A DNA stretch of 64,000 nt, taken from NCBI RefSeq assembly GCF_014656395.1, contig NZ_BNCI01000002.1:930001-994000 (forward strand). The letters are read 5' to 3'. The notes under the pieces were generated by a model. The model was not told where the DNA came from and made no database searches. It saw nothing but the letters and a program-made list of their open reading frames with translations. Source of the stretch: Kordiimonas sediminis (GTDB lineage: Bacteria > Pseudomonadota > Alphaproteobacteria > Sphingomonadales > Kordiimonadaceae). Position 1 is the first letter of the stretch. Every line of letters begins with the position of its first letter. A program made the position numbers and the translations under genes. Shown here in pieces: positions 34,301 through 47,422 of this stretch.

Positions 34301-37045
34301 GTGAGCGAAAATACACCAGTAGCGCCGGAAGGGCGTGACATCCAGCCGATCACCATTGAAGAGGAAATGAAGAACTCGTATCTTGATTACGCAATGAGCG
34401 TAATCGTTTCGCGAGCTCTTCCTGACGTTCGGGACGGCTTAAAGCCTGTACACCGTCGCATCCTCTACGCAATGCACGAAAACGGATATGAATGGAACAA
34501 ACAGTATCGCAAATCTGCGCGTATTGTCGGTGACGTCATGGGTAAATATCACCCGCACGGCGACAGCGCGATTTATGATGCCTTGGTCCGTATGGCGCAG
34601 GATTTCTCCATGCGCGCTCCACTTATCGACGGGCAGGGTAACTTTGGCTCCATGGACGGCGATAATGCCGCTGCGATGCGTTATACTGAAGCACGCATGG
34701 ACAAAATCTCCAGCGTCCTTTTGGCTGACATTGACAAAGATACAGTAAATTTCCAGCCTAACTATGATGAAAGCGAGCATGAACCTATTGTTCTGCCAGC
34801 CAGGTATCCAAACCTTTTGGTAAACGGTGGTGCTGGTATTGCGGTTGGTATGGCGACAAATATACCGCCCCACAATCTGACCGAGGTGATCGACGGCGTC
34901 TGCGCCCTGATTGACAATCCAGATATTGATACACTGGGTCTGATGGAGCATATCAAAGGCCCTGACTTCCCAACAGGCGGTACAATCCTAGGTGCGGCTG
35001 GCATCAGAGAGGCTTTTGAAACCGGTCGCGGATCAATACGTATTCGCAGTAAAAGCCATATCGAAGAAGTTCGCAAAGACCGGAACGCCATTGTTATCAC
35101 CGAGGTACCGTATCAGGTTAACAAGGCGTCCATGATTGAAAAAATCGCTGAATGCGTTCAGACTAAGCGCATTGAAGGCATCTCGGATATCCGTGACGAA
35201 TCTGACCGTGACGGCGTCCGTGTGGTGATTGAACTGAAACGCGATACTGTGCCCGAAGTAGTCCTGAACCAACTCTACAGATTCACGCAGGTTCAAACGA
35301 GTTTTGGTATCAACATGCTTGCACTGAATGAAGGCAAGCCGCAGCAGCTTTCACTAAAGCAAGTCTTGCAAGCCTTCATTAAATTCCGCGAAGAAGTCAT
35401 TACCCGCCGGACAAAGTTCGAGTTGAACAAGGCACGCGAACGCGCGCACATCATGGTAGGTTTGGTAACAGCCGTTGCTAACATCGACGAAGTCGTTGCA
35501 ACAATCCGAAACGCAAAATCTCCTGCTGATGCAAGAGAAGCGCTTAAAGCACGGCGCTGGGATGCAGCTCAAATCCTGCCGTATCTTGAGTTGATCAATG
35601 AAAACAGTGCTGTAAACGATGACGGCACATATCAACTTAGTGATGCACAGATTAAAGCAATCCTGGATCTGCGCCTGCACAGACTGACTGCACTTGGCCA
35701 GGACGAGATCGGCAATGAACTTGAAGAACTTGCAATAAAGATCCGTGAATACTTGGAAATTTTACAATCGCGTGTGCGTCTGTACGAAGTGTTACGCATG
35801 GAAATCATGGCTGTACGAGAAGAGTTTGGCAACGAACGGCGTACAGTTATTGATATGGATGCTGCAGGCACATTTGATGACGAAGACCTGATCACACGGG
35901 AAGATATGGTCGTAACTGTAACGCACACGGGCTATATCAAACGTGTACCACTGACCACATACCGCGCACAGCGTCGTGGCGGCAAAGGTCGCGCAGGCAT
36001 GCAAACAAAAGATGAGGACTTCCTGTCCACTGTCTTTGTTGCCAATACCCATACACCTGTCTTGTTCTTCTCTAATCTGGGACAGGTTTACAAGATGAAG
36101 GTCTGGAAGCTGCCACTTGGTTCACCACAATCAAAGGGCAAAGCTGTCATCAATTTGCTTCCGCTCCAACAAGGTGAAACCATCGCAACGATCCTGCCAC
36201 TGCCAGAGGACGAAGAAAGCTGGAATGATCTGCATGTTATGTTTGCAACAGCAAAAGGTAATGTGCGCCGTAATCGTCTGTCTGACTTCTCCAACGTTAT
36301 GGCCAACGGTAAAATTGCAATCCGCTTTGCTGACGATGACGACAAACTTATCGGCGTCGACGTATGTACCGAGGACGACGACATCATACTCGCAGCCAAG
36401 GGTGGCCGCGCCATCCGGTTCCGTGCAACAGATGTTCGCTTGTTTGTTGGCCGTACTTCTACCGGTGTACGCGGCATGAAATTTGCCGAAGGGGATGAAG
36501 TCGTGTCCATGTGTGTCATCAATGGCTCCAACGCGACGACCGAGGAACGGGATGCTTACCTCAAGGCTGCTCCGTGGAAATCAGACCCATCTGGGGAACC
36601 ACTGGCGGATGACCGCATGGCCTACATGTCAGAGATTGAGCAGTTCATTCTGACTATTACATCCAATGGCTTTGGTAAGCGTACAAGCAGCCATGAATAC
36701 CGCATCACAGGCCGTGGCGGGCAGGGCATTTGGAATGTTCCTTCCGATGCGCGCCTGCGGGATCAAATTGGCGGTGTTGTTGCAGCCTTCCCAATTACAG
36801 AGGGTGAGCAAGTTATGATGGTCACAGATCAGGGTAAACTGATCCGGACACCGGTTCATGATGTTCGCATCGCATCCAGGAATACAAAAGGTGTCACCCT
36901 GTTTAAGGTTTCAGACAAAGAAACAATTGTGTCTGTTGCTAAACTGCAGGAAGACAGTAGTGATGACGACGATAGTGGTGAAGACGTTACCGGTTCTGAA
37001 GAGGGCACTGCGGCTACCGAAGCGACCGAAGGCTCAAACGAATAA
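34301..37045 (+). CDS. gyrA: DNA gyrase subunit A
   Basis: GyrA forms A2B2 gyrase that introduces negative supercoils. The 914-residue protein has the winged-helix/tower region with the catalytic Tyr in [10 protein letters not shown], the C-terminal beta-pinwheel with the gyrase-specific GyrA-box [14 protein letters not shown], which rules out ParC, and a low-complexity acidic tail (about residues 884-914). In the quinolone region, [14 protein letters not shown] keeps Ser and Asp at the positions tied to susceptibility. It starts at GTG behind AAGGGA. Confidence 0.98.
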   Translation: MSENTPVAPEGRDIQPITIEEEMKNSYLDYAMSVIVSRALPDVRDGLKPVHRRILYAMHENGYEWNKQYRKSARIVGDVMGKYHPHGDSAIYDALVRMAQDFSMRAPLIDGQGNFGSMDGDNAAAMRYTEARMDKISSVLLADIDKDTVNFQPNYDESEHEPIVLPARYPNLLVNGGAGIAVGMATNIPPHNLTEVIDGVCALIDNPDIDTLGLMEHIKGPDFPTGGTILGAAGIREAFETGRGSIRIRSKSHIEEVRKDRNAIVITEVPYQVNKASMIEKIAECVQTKRIEGISDIRDESDRDGVRVVIELKRDTVPEVVLNQLYRFTQVQTSFGINMLALNEGKPQQLSLKQVLQAFIKFREEVITRRTKFELNKARERAHIMVGLVTAVANIDEVVATIRNAKSPADAREALKARRWDAAQILPYLELINENSAVNDDGTYQLSDAQIKAILDLRLHRLTALGQDEIGNELEELAIKIREYLEILQSRVRLYEVLRMEIMAVREEFGNERRTVIDMDAAGTFDDEDLITREDMVVTVTHTGYIKRVPLTTYRAQRRGGKGRAGMQTKDEDFLSTVFVANTHTPVLFFSNLGQVYKMKVWKLPLGSPQSKGKAVINLLPLQQGETIATILPLPEDEESWNDLHVMFATAKGNVRRNRLSDFSNVMANGKIAIRFADDDDKLIGVDVCTEDDDIILAAKGGRAIRFRATDVRLFVGRTSTGVRGMKFAEGDEVVSMCVINGSNATTEERDAYLKAAPWKSDPSGEPLADDRMAYMSEIEQFILTITSNGFGKRTSSHEYRITGRGGQGIWNVPSDARLRDQIGGVVAAFPITEGEQVMMVTDQGKLIRTPVHDVRIASRNTKGVTLFKVSDKETIVSVAKLQEDSSDDDDSGEDVTGSEEGTAATEATEGSNE

Positions 37046-37070
37046 AGTCAAACGCATTACGTGTTACATT

Positions 37071-37092
37071 AGGGCGCCTTTGGCGCCCTTTT
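37071..37092 (+). terminator. rho-independent terminator of gyrA
   Basis: AGGGCGCC (37071-37078) / GGCGCCCT (37082-37089), TTT loop, then TTTT. Confidence 0.88.
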
Positions 37093-37127
37093 CTGTGCCA
37101 AATTCCCAAGCATATCTGGTCGCCCCC

Positions 37128-37766
37128 TTACGGGTTCAGAAATAGAAGCAAAATTGCCCCTAAACCCAGAGCTGTTCCAGAGATACGATTAATCAATCGT
37201 GTCCCGCCTTTTTTGTATAGCCACGGGCGTGCCTTATGCGCAAAAAATATCCAACAGCTATCACCTATTAAACCCACACATATAAATACGGTTGATAAGG
37301 TGATGAGCTGCGGCTGCACGGGACGAGTGGCATCGATAAACTGCGAAAAAAATGCTGCGAAAAACACCACCGCTTTTGGATTAGCGAGCACAGCAATAAA
37401 AGCTTTTATGAATGCGGCTTTAAAACTTGGTACCGCAGTTAGTTCTTCTTCAGACGCAGAACTACCATATTTGAAAGACGTCCTGATCATTGACGCAGAT
37501 AAAAACAAAAGAAAGACAGCGCCAATATAGCGAACCAAATCAAACGCCCAGTGCGGTAATTTCATCATTAAAGGCGCAAGGCCAAATACATATACAGCCA
37601 GAAACAGAGAGCCTGTAACGAAGGCACCTAATAGAACTGCCAGACCCTGACGGGCACCATATGTCAGGGTTTCCGACAAAAGAAGGGAAACAATCGGCCC
37701 CGGCGTCAATATCAAAGCAAAGGACGCCAAAATGAACATTATCAGTGTGGTTAACTCCACAATCAT
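37128..37766 (-). CDS. LysE/RhtB-family amino-acid exporter
   Basis: The 212-residue protein has about six membrane segments. The start IMFILASFALILTPGPIVSLLLSETLTYGARQGLAVLLGAFV contains the family's TPGP motif, and LANPKAVVFFAAFFSQFID is the second conserved segment. It would export an amino acid or related metabolite; the substrate is unknown. It converges with gyrA and diverges from coaD. Confidence 0.9.
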   Translation of the reverse strand: MIVELTTLIMFILASFALILTPGPIVSLLLSETLTYGARQGLAVLLGAFVTGSLFLAVYVFGLAPLMMKLPHWAFDLVRYIGAVFLLFLSASMIRTSFKYGSSASEEELTAVPSFKAAFIKAFIAVLANPKAVVFFAAFFSQFIDATRPVQPQLITLSTVFICVGLIGDSCWIFFAHKARPWLYKKGGTRLINRISGTALGLGAILLLFLNP

Positions 37767-37875
37767 AGCGTTACCTTCCTTATCACGATATTTTTTAATC
37801 TTGTTTTTATCTAAAGTTTCGTGAATGTTGCACTACAACATATTGAATTACAACTCTGAGAAATGGAGTATCTCC

Positions 37876-38376
37876 ATGGCGAAAAGAACAGGCATATACC
37901 CTGGCACGTTTGACCCGATCACCAACGGACATCTGGATATTATCAAACGGGGATTGCGCCTTGTGGATAAATTAGTAATCGGAGTTGCAACCAACCCCAG
38001 TAAAGACCCTCTTTTTACGCTTGAAGAACGTGTTGAAATGGTTGGTCAGTATATTGACCCTTTGGCAAGTGAAGCTGGCGTAGAATATGAGGTTGTGCAG
38101 TTTGACGAACTTTTGATGAAATTCGCTGAACGTATGAACGCTCAGGTGATCATTCGCGGCTTACGTGCTGTGGCTGACTTTGAATATGAATTTCAAATGA
38201 CCGGTATGAATTACCAGATCAATCCGAATATTGAGACTGTTTTTCTGATGGCCGACCCTAAGTATCAAACCATTGCATCAAGACTGGTAAAAGAGGTTGC
38301 GCGGTACGGCGGCGCTATTGAAGCCTTTGTCCCGCCAATGGTTGCGAAAGCAATCGTCGAAAAATATGCTAAATAA
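37876..38376 (+). CDS. coaD: phosphopantetheine adenylyltransferase
   Basis: This is the fourth step of coenzyme A synthesis: ATP plus 4'-phosphopantetheine to dephospho-CoA. The 166-residue protein has YPGTFDPITNGHLDII with the TxGH nucleotidyltransferase motif, FDELLMKFAE, IIRGLRAVADFEYEFQM, and TIASRLVKEVARYGG. The start at 37876 follows GGAG and gives the normal MAKRTGIYPG; an ATG-less extension to 37825 is not needed. Confidence 0.97.
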   Translation: MAKRTGIYPGTFDPITNGHLDIIKRGLRLVDKLVIGVATNPSKDPLFTLEERVEMVGQYIDPLASEAGVEYEVVQFDELLMKFAERMNAQVIIRGLRAVADFEYEFQMTGMNYQINPNIETVFLMADPKYQTIASRLVKEVARYGGAIEAFVPPMVAKAIVEKYAK

Positions 38377-38433
38377 GGCATTTTACAACAAACAAAACTA
38401 GACCTAAAAAACAATGACGAATATGGTATACGC

Positions 38434-38967
38434 ATGAAAAACTTACTTCTCGTACTACTAACAATGATGGCAGGAATAATGAGCACTGAAACACAGGCAG
38501 TTGACTTGGACCTCGAAAACACCCTTTATCTGGAACTTGAAACTGGCCGTGTGACCATTGCCATGCGCCCTGACAAAGCTCCAAAGCATGTTGCACGTAT
38601 CAAAGAATTGGTTCGTAGCGGCTTTTACGACGGGTTGATTTTCCACCGTGTAATTCCAGGTTTTATGGCACAAGGCGGTGATCCTGACGGTAACGGCACT
38701 GGCGGTTCCGGCCAGAATATCGAAGCAGAATTTAGCGACTTACCGCATCTGCGTGGCACTTTATCCATGGCTCGAGCAACAGACCCGAACAGTGCAGACA
38801 GTCAGTTTTTTATCTGTCTGAACCGTGTCCCGCATCTGGATGGTGAATATACAGTTTGGGGCAGAGTTATTGGCGGGATGGAGCATGTCGATGCCATTGC
38901 AGTAGGCGAACCACCGGCAGAGCCATCCAAAATCGTGAAAATGGTTGTCGCTAAAGACGTTGAGTAA
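38434..38967 (+). CDS. exported cyclophilin-type peptidyl-prolyl isomerase
   Basis: The 177-residue protein has a signal peptide (MKNLLLVLLTMMAGIMSTETQA) and a short bacterial cyclophilin domain: HVARIKELVRSGFYDGLIFHRVIPGFMAQGGD, SMARATDPNSADSQFFI and VWGRVIGGMEHVD. It assists folding in the periplasm. It is 57 nt after coaD and ends in a strong terminator before queA. Confidence 0.95.
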   Translation: MKNLLLVLLTMMAGIMSTETQAVDLDLENTLYLELETGRVTIAMRPDKAPKHVARIKELVRSGFYDGLIFHRVIPGFMAQGGDPDGNGTGGSGQNIEAEFSDLPHLRGTLSMARATDPNSADSQFFICLNRVPHLDGEYTVWGRVIGGMEHVDAIAVGEPPAEPSKIVKMVVAKDVE

Positions 38968-38991
38968 GACCAATATATTTTGAAATGGATT

Positions 38992-39016
38992 AAGGGGGCA
39001 CTAAAGCCCCCTTTTT
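38992..39016 (+). terminator. rho-independent terminator after cyclophilin gene
   Basis: GGGGGC (38994-38999) / GCCCCC (39006-39011), extended by AA/TT, loop ACTAAA, then five T. Confidence 0.9.
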
Positions 39017-39053
39017 CTTGTCTAAAGCCTGATCATCCAGTAAAAGCCCCGCC

Positions 39054-42692
<3,639 letters not shown>

Positions 42693-42774
42693 ACTATCCA
42701 ACTATAAAGAATGATCGTTTGACGCGCAATTTTTATGCAAATGTCAAAAAAATGAAATTTCTTGATTCTTTTGC

Positions 42775-42803
42775 TTGACCCATCAGCGGGATGCCCGTAT
42801 GTA
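42775..42803 (+). promoter_or_regulatory. promoter of tRNA-Lys
   Basis: TTGACC (42775-42780), 17 nt, then TATGTA (42798-42803), ending 17 nt before the mature tRNA. The bases after the -10 (CAGCGCG) form a GC-rich discriminator as found at stable-RNA promoters under stringent control. Confidence 0.65.
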
Positions 42804-42820
42804 CAGCGCGTTCCCTTTGA

Positions 42821-42896
42821 GGGCCCGTAGCTCAGCTGGTAGAGCAACTGACTTTTAATCAGTAGGTCACAGGTTCGAACCCTGTCGGGCTCACCA
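42821..42896 (+). tRNA. tRNA-Lys (TTT)
   Basis: The 76-nt gene folds as a standard cloverleaf: acceptor GGGCCCG/CGGGCTC, anticodon stem ACTGA/TCAGT around CTTTTAA (anticodon TTT), T-arm with GGTTCGAACC, and an encoded CCA. A terminator follows. Confidence 0.97.
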
Positions 42897-42916
42897 ATTA
42901 AAACCAAAAGGTTTAT

Positions 42917-42950
42917 AAGGACTTAGCTAAATTAGCTAGGTCCTTTTTTA
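42917..42950 (+). terminator. rho-independent terminator of tRNA-Lys
   Basis: AAGGACTTAGCTAA (42917-42930) pairs with TTAGCTAGGTCCTT (42932-42945) with one G-T pair, followed by TTTTTT-type tract. Confidence 0.85.
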
Positions 42951-43172
42951 TTTGGTATCACACTATTATAATCGCTACTCAAATCGGACATGGGTATCTC
43001 AACGCAATATCAAGCCAGCAGGTCATTTCTGAGCTTGTCTGAGAGGGTAGTCAGGAAAACATACATACGGCACAGGGCAGACTTGAGCAGCATCCGCCCA
43101 TGATACCACCCTTAGCGGGATGGCAGCCCCATGCAGGCTGTTAACAAGGCGTCTACAGCAAAGTGCAGGCAC
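42951..43172. other. 222-nt gene-free stretch between two terminators
   Basis: No supported ORF lies here. It has a perfect -10 hexamer TATAAT at 42967-42972 without a good -35, several short hairpins (for example CATCCGC near 43096 pairing with GCGGGATG near 43118, and CAGCC/GGCTG near 43125-43141), and a bidirectional terminator at its right end. A structured plus-strand RNA is possible but unproven; I did not recognise a known RNA family. Confidence 0.3.
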
Positions 43173-43207
43173 AAAAAAACCCGACCGTTTAACGGGCCGG
43201 GTTTTTT
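43173..43207. terminator. bidirectional terminator, mainly for PEP-CTERM gene
   Basis: AAAAAAACCCG with CGGGTTTTTT forms the outer stem, with inner CCG/CGG pairing around TTTAA and a small internal mismatch. T-runs exist on both strands. It lies 18 nt past the PEP-CTERM stop on the minus strand. Confidence 0.85.
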
Positions 43208-43224
43208 CTTCTCTGTGCCTAAGA

Positions 43225-43848
43225 TTAAGACAGAGCAATCTTTCTTCTACGGCGTGTGGCCGCACCGATCATACCAAAGCCCATGATCATCATTAACCAG
43301 GTCGCAGGCTCAGGAACAGCAGATGTCAGAGCATACAGCGACAGGTGAGACATATCAGCTTCATTCCCACCTTTATTGATCAGAGCAAAGTCATAGTTTC
43401 CTTGGCCATCATTATACTGGCTTAGGTCAACACCGCCAATTGTACAGTCACCAGTAGTACACCAATTGCTGCTGAAAACCGGACCAGTCGCATCAAAGTC
43501 AACGAAAAGGAAAGATGAACCTGCCTTCACAACAAAGGCATTCACTGCGTAATTAGAGCTCCAAGTACCAGAATCACCACCATCATTCAGTGTGAAGTTC
43601 AAATCATCATCGGATGAACCGACAATGTTATAACCCTGTACATCCAGCAGCTCACCAAACTCAGGGTTCTGGCTACCACCTTCTTTGTCGTTGCCGAGAA
43701 ATTCCCAAAAATAAATGCCACTAGCAGTCGCATACTCTTCCGCCTCGATATCCACACCTTCAAAGTTGATGGTAATCGCAGCGTTTGAAACACCCCCAAT
43801 GCCGATCGCAAGCGCCATACCGGCAATAGCTTTTGTAAAAATGTTCAT
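43225..43848 (-). CDS. PEP-CTERM (PEPxxWA-type) sorted exoprotein
   Basis: The roughly 207-residue protein has a signal peptide (cleavage near GGVSNAAIT), a beta-rich acidic body with DLNFTLNDGGDSGTW and one cysteine pair (NWCTTGDCTIGG), and a C-terminal sorting signal: VPEPATWLMMIMGFGMIGAA followed by RRRRK. This is the alphaproteobacterial PEPxxWA variant handled by an exosortase, which is not encoded in this window. Two adjacent ATGs (43851, 43848) share the same upstream GGACGGAAACC. Surface or matrix role inferred from the family only. Confidence 0.88.
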   Translation of the reverse strand: MNIFTKAIAGMALAIGIGGVSNAAITINFEGVDIEAEEYATASGIYFWEFLGNDKEGGSQNPEFGELLDVQGYNIVGSSDDDLNFTLNDGGDSGTWSSNYAVNAFVVKAGSSFLFVDFDATGPVFSSNWCTTGDCTIGGVDLSQYNDGQGNYDFALINKGGNEADMSHLSLYALTSAVPEPATWLMMIMGFGMIGAATRRRRKIALS

Positions 43849-43851
43849 CAT

Positions 43852-44229
43852 GGTTTCCGTCCTCTTACATTCGGGTTATGACGCTTCCCAATAGCGCACT
43901 CCCTATCGAGCAAAATAATAGTTAAGCAGGTAAGTTGTTATGCCTTTACCTAACCGTTAACGAAAGATTAACCTTTAATTAAACTTTTCTCAACCATTAC
44001 TTAAATTATCACCTGATTTTCACGGAATTCGCTCCAAAATGAAACAGTTTCAGACCTTAGGGCGAGGGAATCACCCTTAAAAGGGGATTAATCGCGTACG
44101 CCGACAGTGCGACTCATATAGCTATTAGTCATTTCAATTGCCATATATTCACCATCATTCAGCCCTTGAATATAGTCTAAGGAAAAGGCTAATAGTTTAT
44201 GTAACTTAATTTCAAAATTCAGGATGATC
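43852..44229. other. 378-nt divergent intergenic region
   Basis: The gap between the PEP-CTERM gene (minus) and mltB (plus) is AT-rich and holds the TTAA box array given separately. No ORF, tRNA or terminator was seen. Promoters for both genes should lie here, but no hexamer pair is convincing. Confidence 0.6.
43957..43982. promoter_or_regulatory. CtrA-like TTAA box array
   Basis: TTAA occurs at 43957, 43968 and 43979, each exactly 11 bp apart, giving two overlapping TTAA-N7-TTAA sites; the first reads TTAA-CGAAAGA-TTAAC and matches the full CtrA consensus. The array is about 109 bp upstream of the PEP-CTERM start and about 250 bp from mltB. Confidence 0.55.
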
Positions 44230-45384
44230 ATGGCAGTTAATTCTTTTGGTATTTTTTCTATCTCAGCGGGGCTCTTATCTGTAATTAGTTTTGGGGCATC
44301 AACTGCTGATAACCCTCAGACTTCTTCTAGCCAGAAACCCGTTTCACCGATAGACGGACCACCTGCGGAATCGACTTCGGAGAACACTGCCTCCACCAAT
44401 ACTTCCGCATCTCCCGAGCTAACAGAGGAAGAAATAGCATTTAAATCATGGATTGATGGTGTCTATGCAGAGGGTATTGCCAAAGGCATTTCAGAGGAAA
44501 CACTCAATAAAGTGCTGCCAACGATTGCCCTGCGCCCAACCGTAATCAAACGAGACCGTAACCAACCGGAAGTCAAACAGACCTATGCGATGTATCTGAA
44601 AAGCAGGGTCAGCCCATGGCGAAAAACCAAGGGTAAAGAGATGATGGCAACGCACAAAGAAGACTTATCCGCTGTTTCTGCCTCACTTGGTGTACAGGAA
44701 CGCTTTATTTCTGCCGTGTGGGGCGTTGAGACAAATTACGGCACCATTCCACTCTCTATTTCCGTTTTTGATGCATTGGCCACATTGGCGTATGATCCAC
44801 GAAGAGCCAGCCGCTTCAGAAAAGAACTATTTGCCGCACTGGAAATTACGGATCAGGGACTAGCATCATTTGAAAACATGAAAGGGTCATGGGCTGGCGC
44901 CATGGGGCAACCGCAATTTATGCCACTCAGCTACCTCCAGTATGCCGTTGATTTTGACAAGGATGGTGACAGAGATATCTGGTCAACAGGTACCGATGTA
45001 TTTGCCTCTATCGGCAATTATCTGAAAGCGTATGGCTGGCGAAATGACCAAACCTGGGGCAGGCCTGTTTTGTTGCCTAAAGGGTCGGAAAAATCACTTT
45101 ATGCACCGCAAAGTGAAGGGGTAGACCCTGACCGTTACTGCAAGTCCTATAAATCTCTGGGTGCATGGCGAGACCTGCAGGACTGGCAAAAACTTGGCGT
45201 ACGGCGCCTGGACGGTACTGATTTGCCAGATCGGTCAATCCCCGCTGCACTGATAGTGGCAGATGAAGGGGATGACAGAGGGTATCTTGTCTACCGTAAT
45301 TTTTGCTCTATCATGCGTTATAACCCTTCATTTAAGTATGCGCTGTCAGTGGGCTTGTTATCTGACGAAATTGGGAAGCCATAA
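44230..45384 (+). CDS. mltB: membrane-bound lytic murein transglycosylase B family protein
   Basis: This enzyme cleaves peptidoglycan glycan strands with formation of 1,6-anhydromuramic acid. The roughly 384-residue protein has an N-terminal signal, a Ser/Thr-rich low-complexity stretch (about residues 28-62), and the MltB catalytic domain with the Glu in AVWGVETNYGTIPL, then MKGSWAGAMGQPQFMPLSYLQYAVDFDKDGDRDIW split across the family's second core motif. No peptidoglycan-binding domain follows. ATG 44230 after AGGA is preferred over 44224. It is 2 nt from rlpA. Confidence 0.93.
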   Translation: MAVNSFGIFSISAGLLSVISFGASTADNPQTSSSQKPVSPIDGPPAESTSENTASTNTSASPELTEEEIAFKSWIDGVYAEGIAKGISEETLNKVLPTIALRPTVIKRDRNQPEVKQTYAMYLKSRVSPWRKTKGKEMMATHKEDLSAVSASLGVQERFISAVWGVETNYGTIPLSISVFDALATLAYDPRRASRFRKELFAALEITDQGLASFENMKGSWAGAMGQPQFMPLSYLQYAVDFDKDGDRDIWSTGTDVFASIGNYLKAYGWRNDQTWGRPVLLPKGSEKSLYAPQSEGVDPDRYCKSYKSLGAWRDLQDWQKLGVRRLDGTDLPDRSIPAALIVADEGDDRGYLVYRNFCSIMRYNPSFKYALSVGLLSDEIGKP

Positions 45385-45386
45385 AT

Positions 45387-46190
45387 ATGTATCAACGTAT
45401 TGTAATTAGTATTCTATGCTTGGTGATCTCAGCCTGTTCAACATTTTCTGGCTCTATGCCGAAGGATGATCATTTGCCTGTAGGCGATCAGGGGGGGCAT
45501 GAAAAAGTTGGAAACCCCTATAAAGTCGCCGGAAAATGGTATTACCCAAAGGTAGAGCCCGATTATGATGTCGTAGGATTGGCGTCCTGGTACGGCAAAG
45601 ATTTTCACGGTAAGAAAACCGCCAACGGTGAAACCTATAACATGAATGCATTGACGGCAGCGCATAAAACCCTGCCAATGCCGTCCTATGTCAAGGTTAC
45701 AAACCTGACGAATGGTCGTTCTATCGTCTTAAGAGTTAATGATCGTGGCCCCTTTGTTGGCGACCGTATCATTGACGTGTCCAGACGCGGCGCCCAGATA
45801 CTGGGCTTTGACCGGGCAGGGGTAATAAAAGTTCGTGTTCAGGCTTCCGACCAAAATGGCAATGTTCGTGGTGGCAATCGCCCCATACTGGCAGAAAACA
45901 CACCAATTCCAGACAGCAGGCCAACACCAGACCGGGCGTCTGATGGTGGATATTCGCATTATGTGCAGGTTGGCTCTTTCAGCGACCTTAATAATGCCAA
46001 ATTACAAGCTGATAAAGTGCGCCGCATTAGTGATGATGTAGAAATAAGTCGTCACGATGGGTATGAAAGAACCTTCTGGCGTGTCCGTGTTGGGCCATAT
46101 TCAGTTCGCCAATTGGCCGAGAGCGCCCTAGACCGCGTTGTATCCGGCGGTTTTTATGATGCACGCATTTTTTCAGAACCCGTTAATTAA
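45387..46190 (+). CDS. rlpA: septal ring lytic transglycosylase RlpA (lipoprotein)
   Basis: The 267-residue protein has a lipobox (LCLVISAC), a double-psi beta-barrel domain with GLASWYGKDFHGKKTANGE and VLRVNDRGPFVGDRIIDVSR, and a C-terminal SPOR domain (about 190-265; HYVQVGSFSDLNNA, WRVRVGPY) that binds denuded septal glycan. It works in cell separation. It follows mltB by 2 nt and its end overlaps the untranslated lead of dacA. Confidence 0.95.
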   Translation: MYQRIVISILCLVISACSTFSGSMPKDDHLPVGDQGGHEKVGNPYKVAGKWYYPKVEPDYDVVGLASWYGKDFHGKKTANGETYNMNALTAAHKTLPMPSYVKVTNLTNGRSIVLRVNDRGPFVGDRIIDVSRRGAQILGFDRAGVIKVRVQASDQNGNVRGGNRPILAENTPIPDSRPTPDRASDGGYSHYVQVGSFSDLNNAKLQADKVRRISDDVEISRHDGYERTFWRVRVGPYSVRQLAESALDRVVSGGFYDARIFSEPVN

Positions 46191-46221
46191 TATAGTAAAA
46201 GACCGAATAGGGGAAAGACCT

Positions 46222-47415
46222 GTGGTATCCACAATTTTCAATCGTTATGCGCTAGCTATCTCATCTTTTTTGATTGCGACCGCCATCGCATGGACCAGTG
46301 TGCACGCGCAAAGTATGGCAACATCAGCCAAACATGCTTTGTTGCTGGACGCGACCACTGGTGACACCTTGCTTGAAAAAGAAGCAGATGTATCCTTTCC
46401 TCCGGCGTCGATGAGTAAGCTAATGACGGTTTATCTTGCTTTTGAGGCCATTAAAGAAGGCCGTCACAAGCTTGATGAACAAGTAATCGTATCCGACGAA
46501 GCATGGAGAAACTGGAACAACCGCGGCAGCACCATGTTCCTGCGCGCACGGGACACAGTCACTATTGCCGACCTTCTGCGCGGTATTATTGTCCTTTCTG
46601 GAAATGATGCCTGTGTTGTGCTGGCGGAGCATATGGCAGGATCACATGATGTCTTTGTGGAATGGCTAAATGCGAAAGCAACCGATCTGGGCTTCACGGG
46701 TAGTTATTTTATGAATGCGAACGGCTGGCCTGCAGAAGGACACGTTATGTCAGCACGGGACCTTGCAAAACTCTCTCTTCTTCTGGCTACTGAATTCCCT
46801 GACCTTTATCCAATGTTTGCAGAGCGCGAATATCTCTACAAAGACTTTCACCGTAATAAATATAACAGAAACCCGCTTCTTGGCCTTTTCCCTGGAGCTG
46901 ATGGCCTAAAGACTGGCCATACGGAAGAATCTGGCTACGGCCTTACAGCGTCTGCCGAACGGGATGGCCGCCGTCTGGTCCTGGTTCTAAGTGGTCTTAA
47001 CTCTTCACAGGAACGGATGCGTGAAAGCCAGCGCCTGATGCAGTACGGCTTCCTGAACTTTAAATATTATCCACTTCTGCGGGCTGGTGAAACGGTAGAT
47101 CACGCTGATGTCTGGCTTGGCGATATGCCGACTGTTCCCCTTGTACTTGGCGAAGATCTTGGCTTAACACTCTCGCGCCGTCAGCGTGCTCAGCTTGATG
47201 TCAAAGTAGAATATTTAAGCCCCGTGCCTGCGCCTCTAAAGAAGGGCGACCAAGTCGCAGAGCTTGTGATCTCTGCACCAGACAGAAGCGAGACAAGATT
47301 GCCACTTCTTGCAGGCAAAAATGTCGGCGATGTTGGCGGGTTTGGTAAGATTACCGCCGCTCTTGAATATTTGATTTTCGGTGCAGCAACCGACTTGTCT
47401 ACTGATCGGGAATAA
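46222..47415 (+). CDS. dacA: D-alanyl-D-alanine carboxypeptidase (penicillin-binding protein 5/6 type)
   Basis: The enzyme trims the terminal D-Ala of peptidoglycan stem peptides in the periplasm. The 397-residue product has a signal peptide (cleavage near SVHAQSM), the SxxK motif in PPASMSKLMTVY, SGNDACV as the SxN motif, and GLKTGHTEESGYGL as KTG; a C-terminal beta-rich domain and a final helical end (YLIFG) for membrane attachment follow. It starts at GTG 46222 after AGGGGAAAG; the open frame upstream overlaps rlpA. Confidence 0.94.
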   Translation: MVSTIFNRYALAISSFLIATAIAWTSVHAQSMATSAKHALLLDATTGDTLLEKEADVSFPPASMSKLMTVYLAFEAIKEGRHKLDEQVIVSDEAWRNWNNRGSTMFLRARDTVTIADLLRGIIVLSGNDACVVLAEHMAGSHDVFVEWLNAKATDLGFTGSYFMNANGWPAEGHVMSARDLAKLSLLLATEFPDLYPMFAEREYLYKDFHRNKYNRNPLLGLFPGADGLKTGHTEESGYGLTASAERDGRRLVLVLSGLNSSQERMRESQRLMQYGFLNFKYYPLLRAGETVDHADVWLGDMPTVPLVLGEDLGLTLSRRQRAQLDVKVEYLSPVPAPLKKGDQVAELVISAPDRSETRLPLLAGKNVGDVGGFGKITAALEYLIFGAATDLSTDRE

Positions 47416-47422
47416 AACACCA

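Noticed and set aside
34439-34951. 170-codon minus-strand open frame inside gyrA
   Set aside because: It lies fully within the most conserved gyrA region, so it is a shadow frame.
43023-43265. 80-codon minus-strand open frame beside the PEP-CTERM gene
   Set aside because: It runs through the terminator and into the 3' end of the PEP-CTERM gene, with no ribosome site or family resemblance.
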